Source of the DNA: Galeruca laticollis
Taxonomy: Eukaryota; Arthropoda; Insecta; Coleoptera; Chrysomelidae
Reading direction: 5' to 3'
NCBI GenBank assembly: GCA_963921935.1
Contig: OY998178.1
Span: 200,416,862 to 200,480,861 of the forward strand
DNA length: 64,000 nucleotides
The notes below the pieces were generated by a model. The model was not told the DNA's origin, did no database searches, and saw only the letters and a list, made by a program, of their open reading frames with translations. Shown here one piece after another: positions 33,661 through 42,385 of this stretch. Position 1 is the stretch's first letter, and the number at the start of each line of letters is the position of its first letter. The translations under genes were made by a program, and so were the position numbers.

Positions 33661-34521
33661 CACCGACTGTGAGACGGATCAGAGGCTGTTGCCACCAGCC
33701 GTCTCCCTTTCGGAGCGCGCATAATTTTCTCTAAATTACTTAGATTTATTTTAGTTAAAATTATATATAGTTTTAACTAACCGGCAATTTGAAAAATTGA
33801 AAACCGACTGTGAGATGGATCAGAGGCTGTTGCCACCAGCTGTCTTCCTTTCGGAACGCGCATAATTTTCTCTAAATTACTTAGATTTATTTTAGTTCAA
33901 AATTATACTCGTATATAGTTTTAACTAACCGGCAATTTGAAAAATTGAAAACCGACTGTGAGATGGATCAGAGGCTGTTGCCACCAGACGTCTCCTTTTC
34001 GGAACGCGCATAATTTTCTCTACTTAGATTTATTTTAGTTCAAAATTATATATAGTTTTAACTAACTGGCAATTTGAAAAATTGAAAACCGACTGTGAGA
34101 CGGATCAGAGGCTGTTGCCAGCAGCCGTCTCCCTTTCGGAACGAGCATAATTCTCTCTAAATTACCTTGAATTATTTTAGTTCTAAATTATATATAGTTT
34201 CAACTAACCGGCAATTTGAAAAATTGAAAACCGACTGTGAGACGGATCAGAGGCTGTTGCCACCAACCGTCTCCCTTTCGGAACGAGCATAATTCTCTCT
34301 AAATTACCTTGATTTTTATTTTAGTTCTGAATTATATATAGTTTGAACTGATCGGAAATTTGAAAAAATTAAAGCAGATTGTGGGACGAATCAGAGGCTG
34401 TTGCCACCAGCCGTCTCCCTTTCGGAACTAGCATAATTTTCCCTAAATTACCTTGATTTATTTTAGTTCTAAATTATATATAGTTTGACTGACCGGAAAT
34501 TTGAAAAATTGAAAACCGACT

Positions 34522-34637
34522 GCGATTTAGATTGTTATACCTATTGTCCTGTTTTAAATTACCCAAATACGTATTAGATTTTTTTTTGCTTTTTCTCTGC
34601 AATACAATATTAGCTCGCTGGTATTTGAAAAACTGAA
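34522..34637 (+). repeat. Direct repeat inside the array, copy 2
   Basis: Same as 33545-33660. It joins a truncated hairpin arm at 34516-34522 (CCGACTG then CGATTTAG), a recombination junction. Confidence 0.88.
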
Positions 34638-34781
34638 CACCGACTGTGAGACGGATCAGAGGCTGTTGCCACCAGCCGTCTCCCTTTCGGAACGAGCATA
34701 ATTTTCTCTAAATTACCTTGATTTATTTTAGTTCTAAATTGTATATTGTTTTGTCTGACTGGCAATTTGGAAAAGTTAAAA

Positions 34782-34832
34782 CTGAGTGTGGGGCGGATCA
34801 GAGGCTGTTGCCACCAGCTGTTCCACTCTCAG
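34782..34832 (+). ncRNA. Array hairpin 8, compensated stem
   Basis: CTGAGTGTGGGGCGG pairs with CTGTTCCACTCTCAG with one mismatch if G-U pairs are allowed, though both arms differ from those of hairpin 1. The top remains AGAGGCTGTTGCCACC. Whether it is transcribed is unknown; the type reflects the inferred RNA structure. Confidence 0.5.
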
Positions 34833-34965
34833 CCGGTAATAATTTCGTTTCATATTTATCTATTCTAAGACACAGTTTTATTTTGCTTGTATTTGGGTAA
34901 CCGCTGTCCTATCTTCCGACCAAAATTTTAGAATAATTTTAACCGATAATTTGAAAATTTAAAAA

Positions 34966-35015
34966 CTGATTGCGGGGCAGACAGAGGCTGTTGCCACCAG
35001 CTGCCCAACCGTCAG
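34966..35015 (+). ncRNA. Array hairpin 9, compensated stem
   Basis: The inner stem GGGCAG/CTGCCC is fully paired and differs in both arms from the CCGTCTC type; CTGA/TCAG closes the base. The apical sequence is unchanged. Confidence 0.5.
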
Positions 35016-35081
35016 CCGGGACTAACTTATTTTATGTTCACTCATTTTGTTTAGAAAAGTGTATATTCTCCTACAATAATA

Positions 35082-35130
35082 AGATTCTCAACCAAGTCTG
35101 AGGCTGTTGCCACGGATTGATTGATAATCT
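35082..35130 (+). ncRNA. Array hairpin 10, wholly different stem
   Basis: AGATTCTCAACCAAGTC pairs with GGATTGATTGATAATCT at about 14 of 17 positions, a stem unrelated to hairpins 1-9, around TGAGGCTGTTGCCAC. Confidence 0.5.
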
Positions 35131-35214
35131 AGTTTAAGTTCATTAGTTTTTTTTGTTATAAACTGGTCTGGTCACATTTTCCCACATATCCCGATTGGCC
35201 ATCCCTACCGCGAA

Positions 35215-35335
<121 letters not shown>

Positions 35336-35339
35336 GTTG

Positions 35340-35809
35340 ACTACTGTGATAGGTAATTATTGTTTTACTGCTGCTTACCGCATAATTACAAACTGGTTTA
35401 TACCGCTTCCGCTGTTATTAACAATTGCATTTGTTTGCTTACACCTGGTTTATTGTGTCGTTGCTCACATTCCTTAATATCGGCAAATTTCGCATGGTGC
35501 ATAATAACATAAGGCTTGAACACATTTGCATACTGTATATATTTAACTGATTCGGTACCGTTTGAAAATACTCAGAAATTGTTAAGTGTTATTTTGTAGA
35601 TATATTTTAAATAGGATTTGTAATATACAAATAAATACGATCATTGATTTCTTCATATCCCGTAGCATCGCGGTCTAAGGTTTATAGGTTTTGTAGACGT
35701 GTTAAATTTAACGAGACCCCTGGAATTTTCCGTAACCTCCATCTGAGGCTATTTGGAACTCTTGACGCTAAGGGTCAAGGGGTCGTGGAGTAAACCACGT
35801 AAAATAATC
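35340..35809 (+). repeat. Probable LTR end of an unplaced LTR element
   Basis: The segment has an AATAAA near 35630 and ends at a primer-binding-like site at 35810. No polyprotein follows before 36700, and no second LTR is in the window. The left edge is not defined; it could include the hairpin array. Confidence 0.4.
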
Positions 35810-35822
35810 TGGCGCCCGAGCA
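35810..35822 (+). promoter_or_regulatory. Primer binding site-like sequence
   Basis: TGGCGCCCGAGCA, close to the lysine-tRNA type site of retroelements. It sits directly after the LTR-like end. Confidence 0.45.
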
Positions 35823-36701
35823 TTTGTTTCAAAAACTTTGCATCTAGGGTGTCCAAAGTGACGCGTCAGTTGGTAAGAACCTGTGTGAGGTGAAGAATGA
35901 CACAGTGTAGCGCGTCACAAACTAATATCAGTATTAAAATTGCTAATACATATATCCATGATAGTAGTAAAAAAAGATATAATATACCTCTGCTTTGAAG
36001 GCTATTATTTAATTCGCACATTGTATTAGCGCCGAAGGATCTAAAAGTGCTCGGTAAATAATAGCTCACTTGTCAGCCTAGTTATAAAATATACTATTTC
36101 AACATGTCTTTTAAAGAAATAATCTGAATATTGCCTAATTAATCATTAAGAAAAACGTATTTTGCTTGTCGAATTGTTTTTTCCAAATACTTCAGTTACA
36201 TCGCTAAATATAGAACCTATCAAAATTCTACTGACTGATTTCAATACAATTTATTAATTTGAACACACAAAATAGCAATCATAATAATATATGAATACCA
36301 GCCGAACCGGCAGGCGTTGTACTGCCAAACATTGGTCAACGTTTGTTATATTTAAAGCTACTCACAAGCTAATCGCTGTATGTTTGAAGATAGTTTAACT
36401 ACGTATCTATACCCAAAAAAATGGTAGGTAATCTTTTGCACTTTAATTTTAAATTTACTATTTGTGGTTTTTGAAATTACTTACTAATTACTATTCAGTC
36501 ACAATCGCTGTTTGTTTTGAAGGAACTTACTGATTACTATATCAGTACCGATTTATAAAACCAAACATATTGTTTTGATTATAAATTTCTATCAATAAAT
36601 TAAATGAAGTATGAGTATTAGATATCTTCGATTCTTCCACACGTTTTAAAATACATACTTTATACTTTCTAGCCCTGCAAATAACCACTCTTAAAATATA
36701 T
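35823..36701. other. Non-coding stretch
   Basis: No gene recognised. If the site at 35810 is a true primer binding site, this would be leader or deleted internal sequence of that element. Confidence 0.45.
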
Positions 36702-36797
36702 TGTTATGGTCTGAAATTACAATAAAATTATTACTTATTTTATTTCTTAAATATCTACTTTAATTTAAAAATAATTAAACACATTTTAAATTGGTAT
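36702..36797 (+). repeat. LTR fragment of the 49878-64000 element family
   Basis: The 68 bases from TGTTATGGTCTGAA closely match the LTR start at 63227 (shared TTTATTTCTTAAATATCT). It is cut at 36797 by the next element. Confidence 0.65.
36794..36797 (+). repeat. 4-bp target duplication, left copy
   Basis: GTAT, repeated at 41147-41150 after the 3' LTR. Confidence 0.6.
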
Positions 36798-37298
36798 TGT
36801 TACGAAACAGCACACTGGTATAGTCCCTGAATCCGACTCTGTATAAGCCATGTATGAAAGTTAAAATTGTGGCGAATGCGCAGGGAGTTCTTAGAACTGC
36901 TTACGATTGTGACTATCTTATCTAGACATTGTTTTTGTGACCAGTCTTATCTAGAATATGCTAGAGAGCCAATTGTTTTTGTGTAAGTCGCAATCTAGAA
37001 TTATCTAGTAAAAAAGGCACTAATATATAAAGGACCGACCAGCGAGAGGAAGTTTAGTTTATGAAGTGATCTCGACAAATAAACATGAATACACCGTTAT
37101 AACGAACACTAAAGTGTTGATATAAATTAATAATTAAATTTGTGTGTATATAAAGTAAATGTAAGTGAATAGTTAAGTGTATATAAATTGAGTGTTAGTG
37201 AGTAGTTTAGTGTTTAAATAAATTCGTAAGTAGCCATACCGTGTGTTTAATGTTTATCCCACACATTTACTGTTTAAATGCATAAGAAAAACATTACA
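36798..37298 (+). repeat. 5' LTR
   Basis: Starts TGTTACGAAACAGC and ends ACATTACA. Matches the 3' LTR throughout, with a small deletion in the 3' copy (near 40780). Confidence 0.88.
37024..37031 (+). promoter_or_regulatory. TATA box in the 5' LTR
   Basis: TATATAAA, followed by GGACCGACCAGCGAGAGG, a likely start-site region about 25-30 bases downstream. The same box is at 40872-40879 in the 3' LTR. Confidence 0.6.
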
Positions 37299-37299
37299 T

Positions 37300-37317
37300 T
37301 GGTGTCAGAAGTGGGAT
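37300..37317 (+). promoter_or_regulatory. Primer binding site
   Basis: TGGTGTCAGAAGTGGGAT begins one base after the 5' LTR end. The tRNA used was not identified. Confidence 0.7.
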
Positions 37318-37342
37318 AATATAAATAAATAGTCACGTAAAC

Positions 37343-38626
37343 ATGGCTAAGAGACTAAGTGACCTGAAGGTGACAGAATTAAAAGCAGAATTGGAAGATC
37401 GTGAGTTGCAAACTTCCGGTAAGAAAAGTGAATTAGTAGAAAGACTTAAAGTGGCACTGGAAAATGATGGCTTTGATCCAGAAACAGTTTTATTTAATGA
37501 AGAGGCTTCCACCTTAATCTCGTCAATTTCTGCTAACATGGACAAGAAGCTTTCTTCCATGGGAAAGAACATGGACGAGAAGATTTCTACTATGAAGAAC
37601 GACATTTCTGCTAATATGGACAAGAAGGTTTCTGCTATGAAGAACGGATATATCTGCCGATATCCTATTAATGAAAAACGACATTGCCGCTGACGTTGAA
37701 AATGAAATTTCGTCTCTAAAATCTGAAATCGAGAATAAAATGTCAACGATGGACGAGAAAATCGAAAATAAGATTACAACGATGGACGAGAAGATTGAGA
37801 ATAAGATGACAACGATGGACGAGAAAATCAAGGACAGATATAAGAACTCAAGACACGCCAGCGGAAGAAAAGAAGACCGAGCAAACGAAACCTTGCAAGA
37901 CAGAAACACACCCTAAGTTCGAAGACATTGGCAGTTTTACCCGAGTCAAGGCCCCAACGTTCGATGGAAAAATCTCGTGGACCAATTATGTGAAACAGTT
38001 TGAAGCAGGCTAGAGTAAATAATTGGTCCGATAAGGAGAAAGCAGTGAACCTAACTATAGCGCTTCGGGGAGATGCCTTAGATGTACTTCAGACGATACC
38101 GCTTGAAGAAACGGATGACTTCGAGCAGCTGAAGAGCAGGTTGGACATGCGATACGGTCACGAACATCTAGAACAATTGTACCAGTCCCAGCTGAAGAAC
38201 CGAAGGCAGAAACGTGACGAAGCCCTACAAGAGTATGAAGTGGATATTGCCCGACTCGTTTGATTTGCTTATCCGTCAGCACCAGAGAACATAATGGAAT
38301 GTCTGAGCATCCAGGTCTTTATTGACGGCTTACGCGACCCCGATATGGAGAGGACGCTTCATTTAGCCCATCCGAAAACATTAGTCGACGCATTGACTTC
38401 TGCTCTTGAATATGAAGCAGCCACGATGGCTTCCGGATACAACAAAGGTGTAACCATACAGGAAGAAGATGACGATGACAAACTTGACCAGATCGTCAAC
38501 TTGTTGGAAGGTATGGCAGACAAGAAGCTGAAGAAGATCAAATGCCGGAAGTGTGGCGAGCTAGAGCCCGTACGCAGTCCGTCTAAACGCCCCAAGACTC
38601 CTGTAACCCAAGAACTCCAGTCATAG
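37343..38626 (+). pseudogene. Gag with N-terminal SAP domain and coiled coil
   Basis: From ATG 37343 the first 35 residues match a SAP domain (LKVTELKAELEDRELQTSGK followed by SELVERLK), a DNA-binding helix pair. Then comes a coiled-coil region built from repeats around MDKK/MDEKIENK, including three 33-base repeats at 37748-37830. The capsid-like region reads VNLTIALRGDALDVLQ and LEQLYQSQL (38000-38263), and a further frame (38294-38626) ends in CRKCGE, the start of a zinc knuckle that is cut off. Frame changes occur near 37650, 37850, 37990 and 38265. A SAP domain at the start of Gag is unusual and may tether particles or complexes to chromatin. Confidence 0.75.
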
Positions 38627-38680
38627 GAGAAATCAGACAGAGGTGAACATCCAGCTGATGTGAGTCACTGAAATGCCGAC
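38627..38680 (+). other. Deletion junction removing protease, RT and RNase H
   Basis: Gag-like reading ends inside the zinc knuckle at about 38570-38626. The frame from 38668 reads NADSLSRRPC, the conserved end of Gypsy-type RNase H. The roughly 2.4 kb expected in between is missing. Confidence 0.75.
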
Positions 38681-38699
38681 TCCCTGTCCAGACGGCCGT

Positions 38700-39797
38700 G
38701 CCCAACAGACTACTCCCACTGCAACAAGGCGGAATCTAGGGAAGCTGCAGTTTCAAGAACTACTGTAGTCAACGAGGAATGGTCACCCACCAGGATCAGA
38801 GAAGACCAGGAGAATGATCCTCACCTGAAGATGATCCGGCAATGGAAGGAAGAAAATCGGCGACCTACATGGCAAGAAGTGTCAAGATTTTCACCGACAC
38901 TCAAGGCGTATTGGGCTCAGTGGGACTCACTTGTACTGGAAGAAGGACTGTTGAAAATAATCTTTGAAAACGATGATGGTTCCGAGATGAGGAGACAGCT
39001 AGTTATCCCTAGAAAGAGAGTAGCTGAGGTACTGAAGAAGTTGCAAGAAAACCTTTCAGCGAGTCCGTGAAAGGTTTTATTGGATGAACAGCTCCGACGA
39101 TGTGAAGAACTGGTGTAAGAAATGTACGACTTATGCTACGTGTAATGCACCACATCGCAAGAGAAAGGCATCTATGAAACAGTATAATGTTGGAAACCCT
39201 TTCGAAAGGATTGCTTTAGATATACTGGTTATAATGGATTATTTCACAAAGTGGGTGGGAATTTACGCGATCCCGAATCAAGAGGCCAAAACTGTCGTGG
39301 ATGTATTGGTGAAAGAATTTATTAGCCGATATGGAGTGCCCTTGGAAACCCACAGTGACCAGGGAAGAAATTTTGAGAGCCATCTATTCCAGGAGATTTG
39401 CGACAAGCTGGGAATAAAGAAGACCAGGACAACAGCATTACATCCACAGTCAGATGGAATGGTCGAGAGAATGAACAGGACTATTGAAAAATACCTATCC
39501 AAAGTAGTTTCCAGCCATCAGAGAGATTGGAACCAGTATCTTTCCCTACTCGCATTGACTTATCGATATGCCGTCAGTGAGTCTACGGGCGAAACACCCG
39601 CGAAAATCCTGTTTGGACGTGAAATGAGACTTTCTTGTGACCTGGAATTTGGCTGTCGGTCTGGAGAAGATCTAGCATGCGAAGACTACGTGATCCAATT
39701 GAGAAGAAGACTGGACGATATTCATAAACTAGTTCGAACAAATCTTCAAGCTGCCAGCGACAGAATGCAAAACCGGTACGACACGCAGGCGGTTTGA
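38700..39797 (+). pseudogene. Gypsy-type integrase
   Basis: The frame 38831-39070 covers the linker and N-terminal part of integrase, with LVLEEGLLKIIFE and RRQLVIPRK. CKKC near 39113 is the zinc-binding Cys pair. The frame 39084-39797 (237 codons) has the core: RIALDIL (first Asp) with an internal deletion just after it, MDYFTKWVGIYAIPNQEA, THSDQGRNFES (second Asp), and HPQSDGMVERMNRT (Glu). The DDE residues all remain. Tyr and Arg-rich C-terminal sequence continues in another frame to about 39960 (KSWEGPYLIKKR). The small deletion after the first Asp and the frameshifts near 39070 and 39790 disable it. Confidence 0.88.
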
Positions 39798-40091
39798 AAG
39801 AAGGGGACAAAGTATGGTTACACAACCCGACGAGGAGAAAAGGATTTTCTCCAAAATTACAAAAATCCTGGGAAGGTCCATACTTAATCAAGAAAAGGAT
39901 CAATGATGTTACATATCGCATAAACAAGATCCCAACGGAAAACCAAAAGTAGTTCACCAAAACCGACTAGCGCCATACTAGCGCCATTCGAAGGAGACCA
40001 TGACCTAGAGAGAGGAGTAAACCATATTCGAGATGTGTCTGACCCTACCTTCGATGAATTTATGGGCGCGTATGGAGGTACCGGGAAAGCT

Positions 40092-40709
40092 AGATATTGA
40101 GTCACTTCAGAACAACGACAAGATTTGTTCACTCTCCCGGAAGATTATCAACTGGCATACAACATCCCCGCCCGTATCAAGAACGCACCAGGGTTGGCAT
40201 CCGTCTTTCGAAAGAAGTTCGGGCAATTAGAAAAACTTGAAGACCAGATTCCAGCCCATGGCAAGACACCGAAACATAATTCGCGGTACGTCTTCTACGT
40301 GGTAACTAAAAATGAATTTCAAGATCGATCTACCTACCGCGATGTGTGGGAAGCACTTCGAAACCTCCGAGACCATGTGTTAGAATCCAGCGTGAAGAAA
40401 CTGGCTATGCCTAAGATAGCGAGTAACCAGTTGGATTGGCGAGTCATCAGGACCATGGTAGAGGTTATCTTCCAAGATACCGGTGTCCAGATATTAATTT
40501 GCAGCTACAACCCCCGTTATCAGTATCCGATGAAGACGGTGCCCTGCAAATTCCGTAAGATCGGAAAGTGTAGAAACGGGGCCAGTTGCCGATTCAAACA
40601 TCCAGTCTGGGCTACACAAAAGTTCCAGGAGGAAGTTCCATTTAAGGGGAGGGGGGTAAAGGTTAAGAAACAGCACACTGGTTTATTCCTTGAATCCGAC
40701 TCTGTCTAA
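40092..40709 (+). CDS. TARG1/OARD1-like macrodomain with CCCH zinc finger
   Basis: The open frame from about 40092 (after a TGA near 40100; an alternative start TTG lies at 40125) to 40709 encodes about 195 residues. Residues 1-125 match the single-macrodomain ADP-ribosyl hydrolase TARG1/OARD1 in order: LFTLPEDYQLAYNIPARIKN, GLASVFRKKFGQL, RYVFYVVTK, STYRDVWEALRNLR and KKLAMPKIA. Near residues 145-165 there is a C-x7-C-x5-C-x3-H zinc finger, CKFRKIGKCRNGASCRFKH, a typical RNA-binding type. It lies between integrase and the 3' LTR, and the reading before it continues from the integrase tail, so it may be the end of the Pol polyprotein. The positions corresponding to the catalytic Lys and Asp of TARG1 appear as Arg and Asn, suggesting ADP-ribose binding without hydrolysis (inference from a remembered alignment). 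Confidence 0.8.
40643..40660 (+). promoter_or_regulatory. Polypurine tract
   Basis: AAGGGGAGGGGGGTAAA immediately before the 3' LTR; it overlaps the 3' end of the macrodomain ORF. Confidence 0.75.
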
Positions 40710-41146
40710 GCCATGTATGAAAGTTAACATTGTGGCGGATGCACAGGGATTTCTTAGAACTGTTTACGATTGTGACTTTGTTTTTGTGACCAGTCTTATC
40801 TAGAAAATGCCAGAGAGCCAATTGTTTTTGTGTAAGCCGCAATCTAGAAATATCTAGAAAAAAGGCACTAATATATAAAGGACCGACCAGCGAGAGAAAG
40901 TTTAGTTTATAAAGTGATCTCGACAAATAAACATCAATACACCGAAATAGCGAACACTAAAGTTTTGATATAAATTAATAATTAAGGTAGTGTGTATATA
41001 AATTAAATTTAAGTGAATAGTTAAGTGTATATAAATTAAGTGTTAGTGAGTAGTTTAGTGTTTAAATGAATTCGTAAGTAGCCATACAGTGTGTTTAAAG
41101 TTTATCCCACCCATTTACTGTTTAAATAAATAAGAAAAACATGACA
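40661..41146 (+). repeat. 3' LTR
   Basis: Matches the 5' LTR; it begins GGTTAAGAAACAGC, so the initial T of TG has mutated, and ends ACATGACA. Includes a TATA box at 40872-40879 and AATAAA near 41126. Confidence 0.85.
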
Positions 41147-41150
41147 GTAT
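41147..41150 (+). repeat. 4-bp target duplication, right copy
   Basis: GTAT, as at 36794-36797. Confidence 0.6.
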
Positions 41151-42385
41151 TTTAATAAATCCCAGTGGACAATAAAAATAACATTGCATATTCATTTCCT
41201 GTAGGTAATTATGGTTCGTCTTATTTTTTTCTTAATGTGCATTCTTTTATTGACTGTTGTGGACTACTGATCTTGTACTACTTAATATTTTGGGACACTC
41301 TGTATAGCAAATAACTCTAAACATGCTTCGGTGATATGTTAAACTCGTATCCCTTCTAAACGGCTGGTATTAGTCTCCGGCTCGCCTAAATTGCTTCGCT
41401 ACAAGATCTTGCTTGTTCACAACATGTACGAGTATAATTATTTATTAAAGTGGCAATAAGGATTTAAGGAAGGAGAATGTAGGAAATTTGGACGTACTTC
41501 GTTTGTTTCTCCATTGTGCTTCCCTAATCTATGATTGTGCTTGAGAACTACATGTTTACCAACTGGAATAATTTAAAGCCTAGATTTTAATAGTTTTTAT
41601 TAACGGTTTTTTGGATATTTCGAATTTTAAAACTTTTGATAATGTTTGTATGATTGATTTTGAAGCCATCTTTTCTTTGGAAACGACGAGAAGGAAGGTG
41701 CGTATTGTATGGTTTGAAGAACGAAAAGGGTTCGTTGCTTTGTGCGAGTTATTTTCTTGTATTGGTTTCATTCTCATTTACCCTAATTAGGGGATAGAAT
41801 TCGCACAAATTGTTTGGGAATCCAACTATTTTGAGGAAGCAATTAGTTTGGAAGTCGATTTTCCGCCGTTAAGGGATATCATTTTGCACTGGAACAACGA
41901 TTCACTAAGATCGAATCAACTTTCTTTCAACACCTACAAGAATCCGCCATTTTGTGAGCCTATTGGTGGAGGCTTTTGATTGATTATTCCACGTGGCTGG
42001 ATATTGGAATTTTGAGAACCCTCATTGGTAAATTGAGGGTTTTTATTTTTTGTTTCCTATTTCTACGTTTTATATTCCCGTCTATTTGGGATTTATTTTG
42101 AAGCCTCTTGATTATCTGGATTGGATTTTGTCCCCAATTTCACACCTGGTTCGACCTGATATACTAGCAGAAATTATTCCCGGCCGAGACGATCCCTGGA
42201 TATTTACCAGATATCTACTCCCGATTGTGATCTTGTGGACGTTTGGTTGGAATCCAAAACGTGCGATCCAGCTAAGTATAACAGAGAATTTAGAATTGCT
42301 GAATTACCTCTCAATAAAGACTTAATATATTATCGTTTTATGATTCTCTTTATAATTCGTGATTATTAAGTGATTTTCTATTAGT
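41151..42385. other. Non-coding stretch
   Basis: No gene recognised. There is a perfect 8-bp hairpin AACCCTCA/TGAGGGTT at 42018-42042. The 91-codon frame at 42050-42325 has no similarity I recognise. Confidence 0.45.

Larger units (their letters stand above)
33545..35130 (+). repeat. Tandem array of ten hairpin units
   Basis: Units of about 138-148 bp each hold one hairpin followed by an AT-rich spacer with TTTTAGTTC and TATATAGTTT. Hairpin positions: 33663-33713, 33804-33854, 33952-34002, 34089-34139, 34231-34281, 34374-34425, 34640-34690, 34782-34832, 34966-35015 and 35082-35130. In units 1-5 and 7 the outer stem is CCGA/TCGG and the inner stem GAGACGG/CCGTCTC or a close variant. In units 8-10 the stem sequence differs but still pairs. 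The apical part AGAGGCTGTTGCCACC is nearly invariant, and GGC-TGTT-GCC can form a terminal hairpin. Stops in every frame argue against a protein. Confidence 0.88.
36798..41146 (+). mobile_element. Gypsy-type LTR element lacking protease, RT and RNase H
   Basis: Both LTRs are present (36798-37298 and 40661-41146, clearly alike), with a 4-bp GTAT duplication, primer binding site and polypurine tract. Internal genes: gag with an N-terminal SAP domain, an abrupt junction near 38630-38670 that removes protease, RT and RNase H, then integrase, and an extra ORF with a macrodomain and a CCCH zinc finger. Total 4349 bp, about 2.5 kb shorter than a normal Gypsy-type element. It would need enzymes from a related copy to move. 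Confidence 0.88.

Noticed and set aside
34718..34900. Open frame across an array unit as a protein gene
   Set aside because: Other units have stops in the same frame and differ in phase; it is the repeat read in frame by chance.
33545..35130. Repeat array as a CRISPR array
   Set aside because: The units are about 140 bp with similar, not unique, spacers, and the context is eukaryotic transposon DNA.
33663..35130. Array hairpins as hammerhead ribozymes (retrozyme-like)
   Set aside because: CTGA and GAAA-like strings occur, but the core CUGANGA...GAAA arrangement is not present in any unit.
42050..42325. 91-codon hydrophobic open frame
   Set aside because: No similarity, no splice or start evidence.
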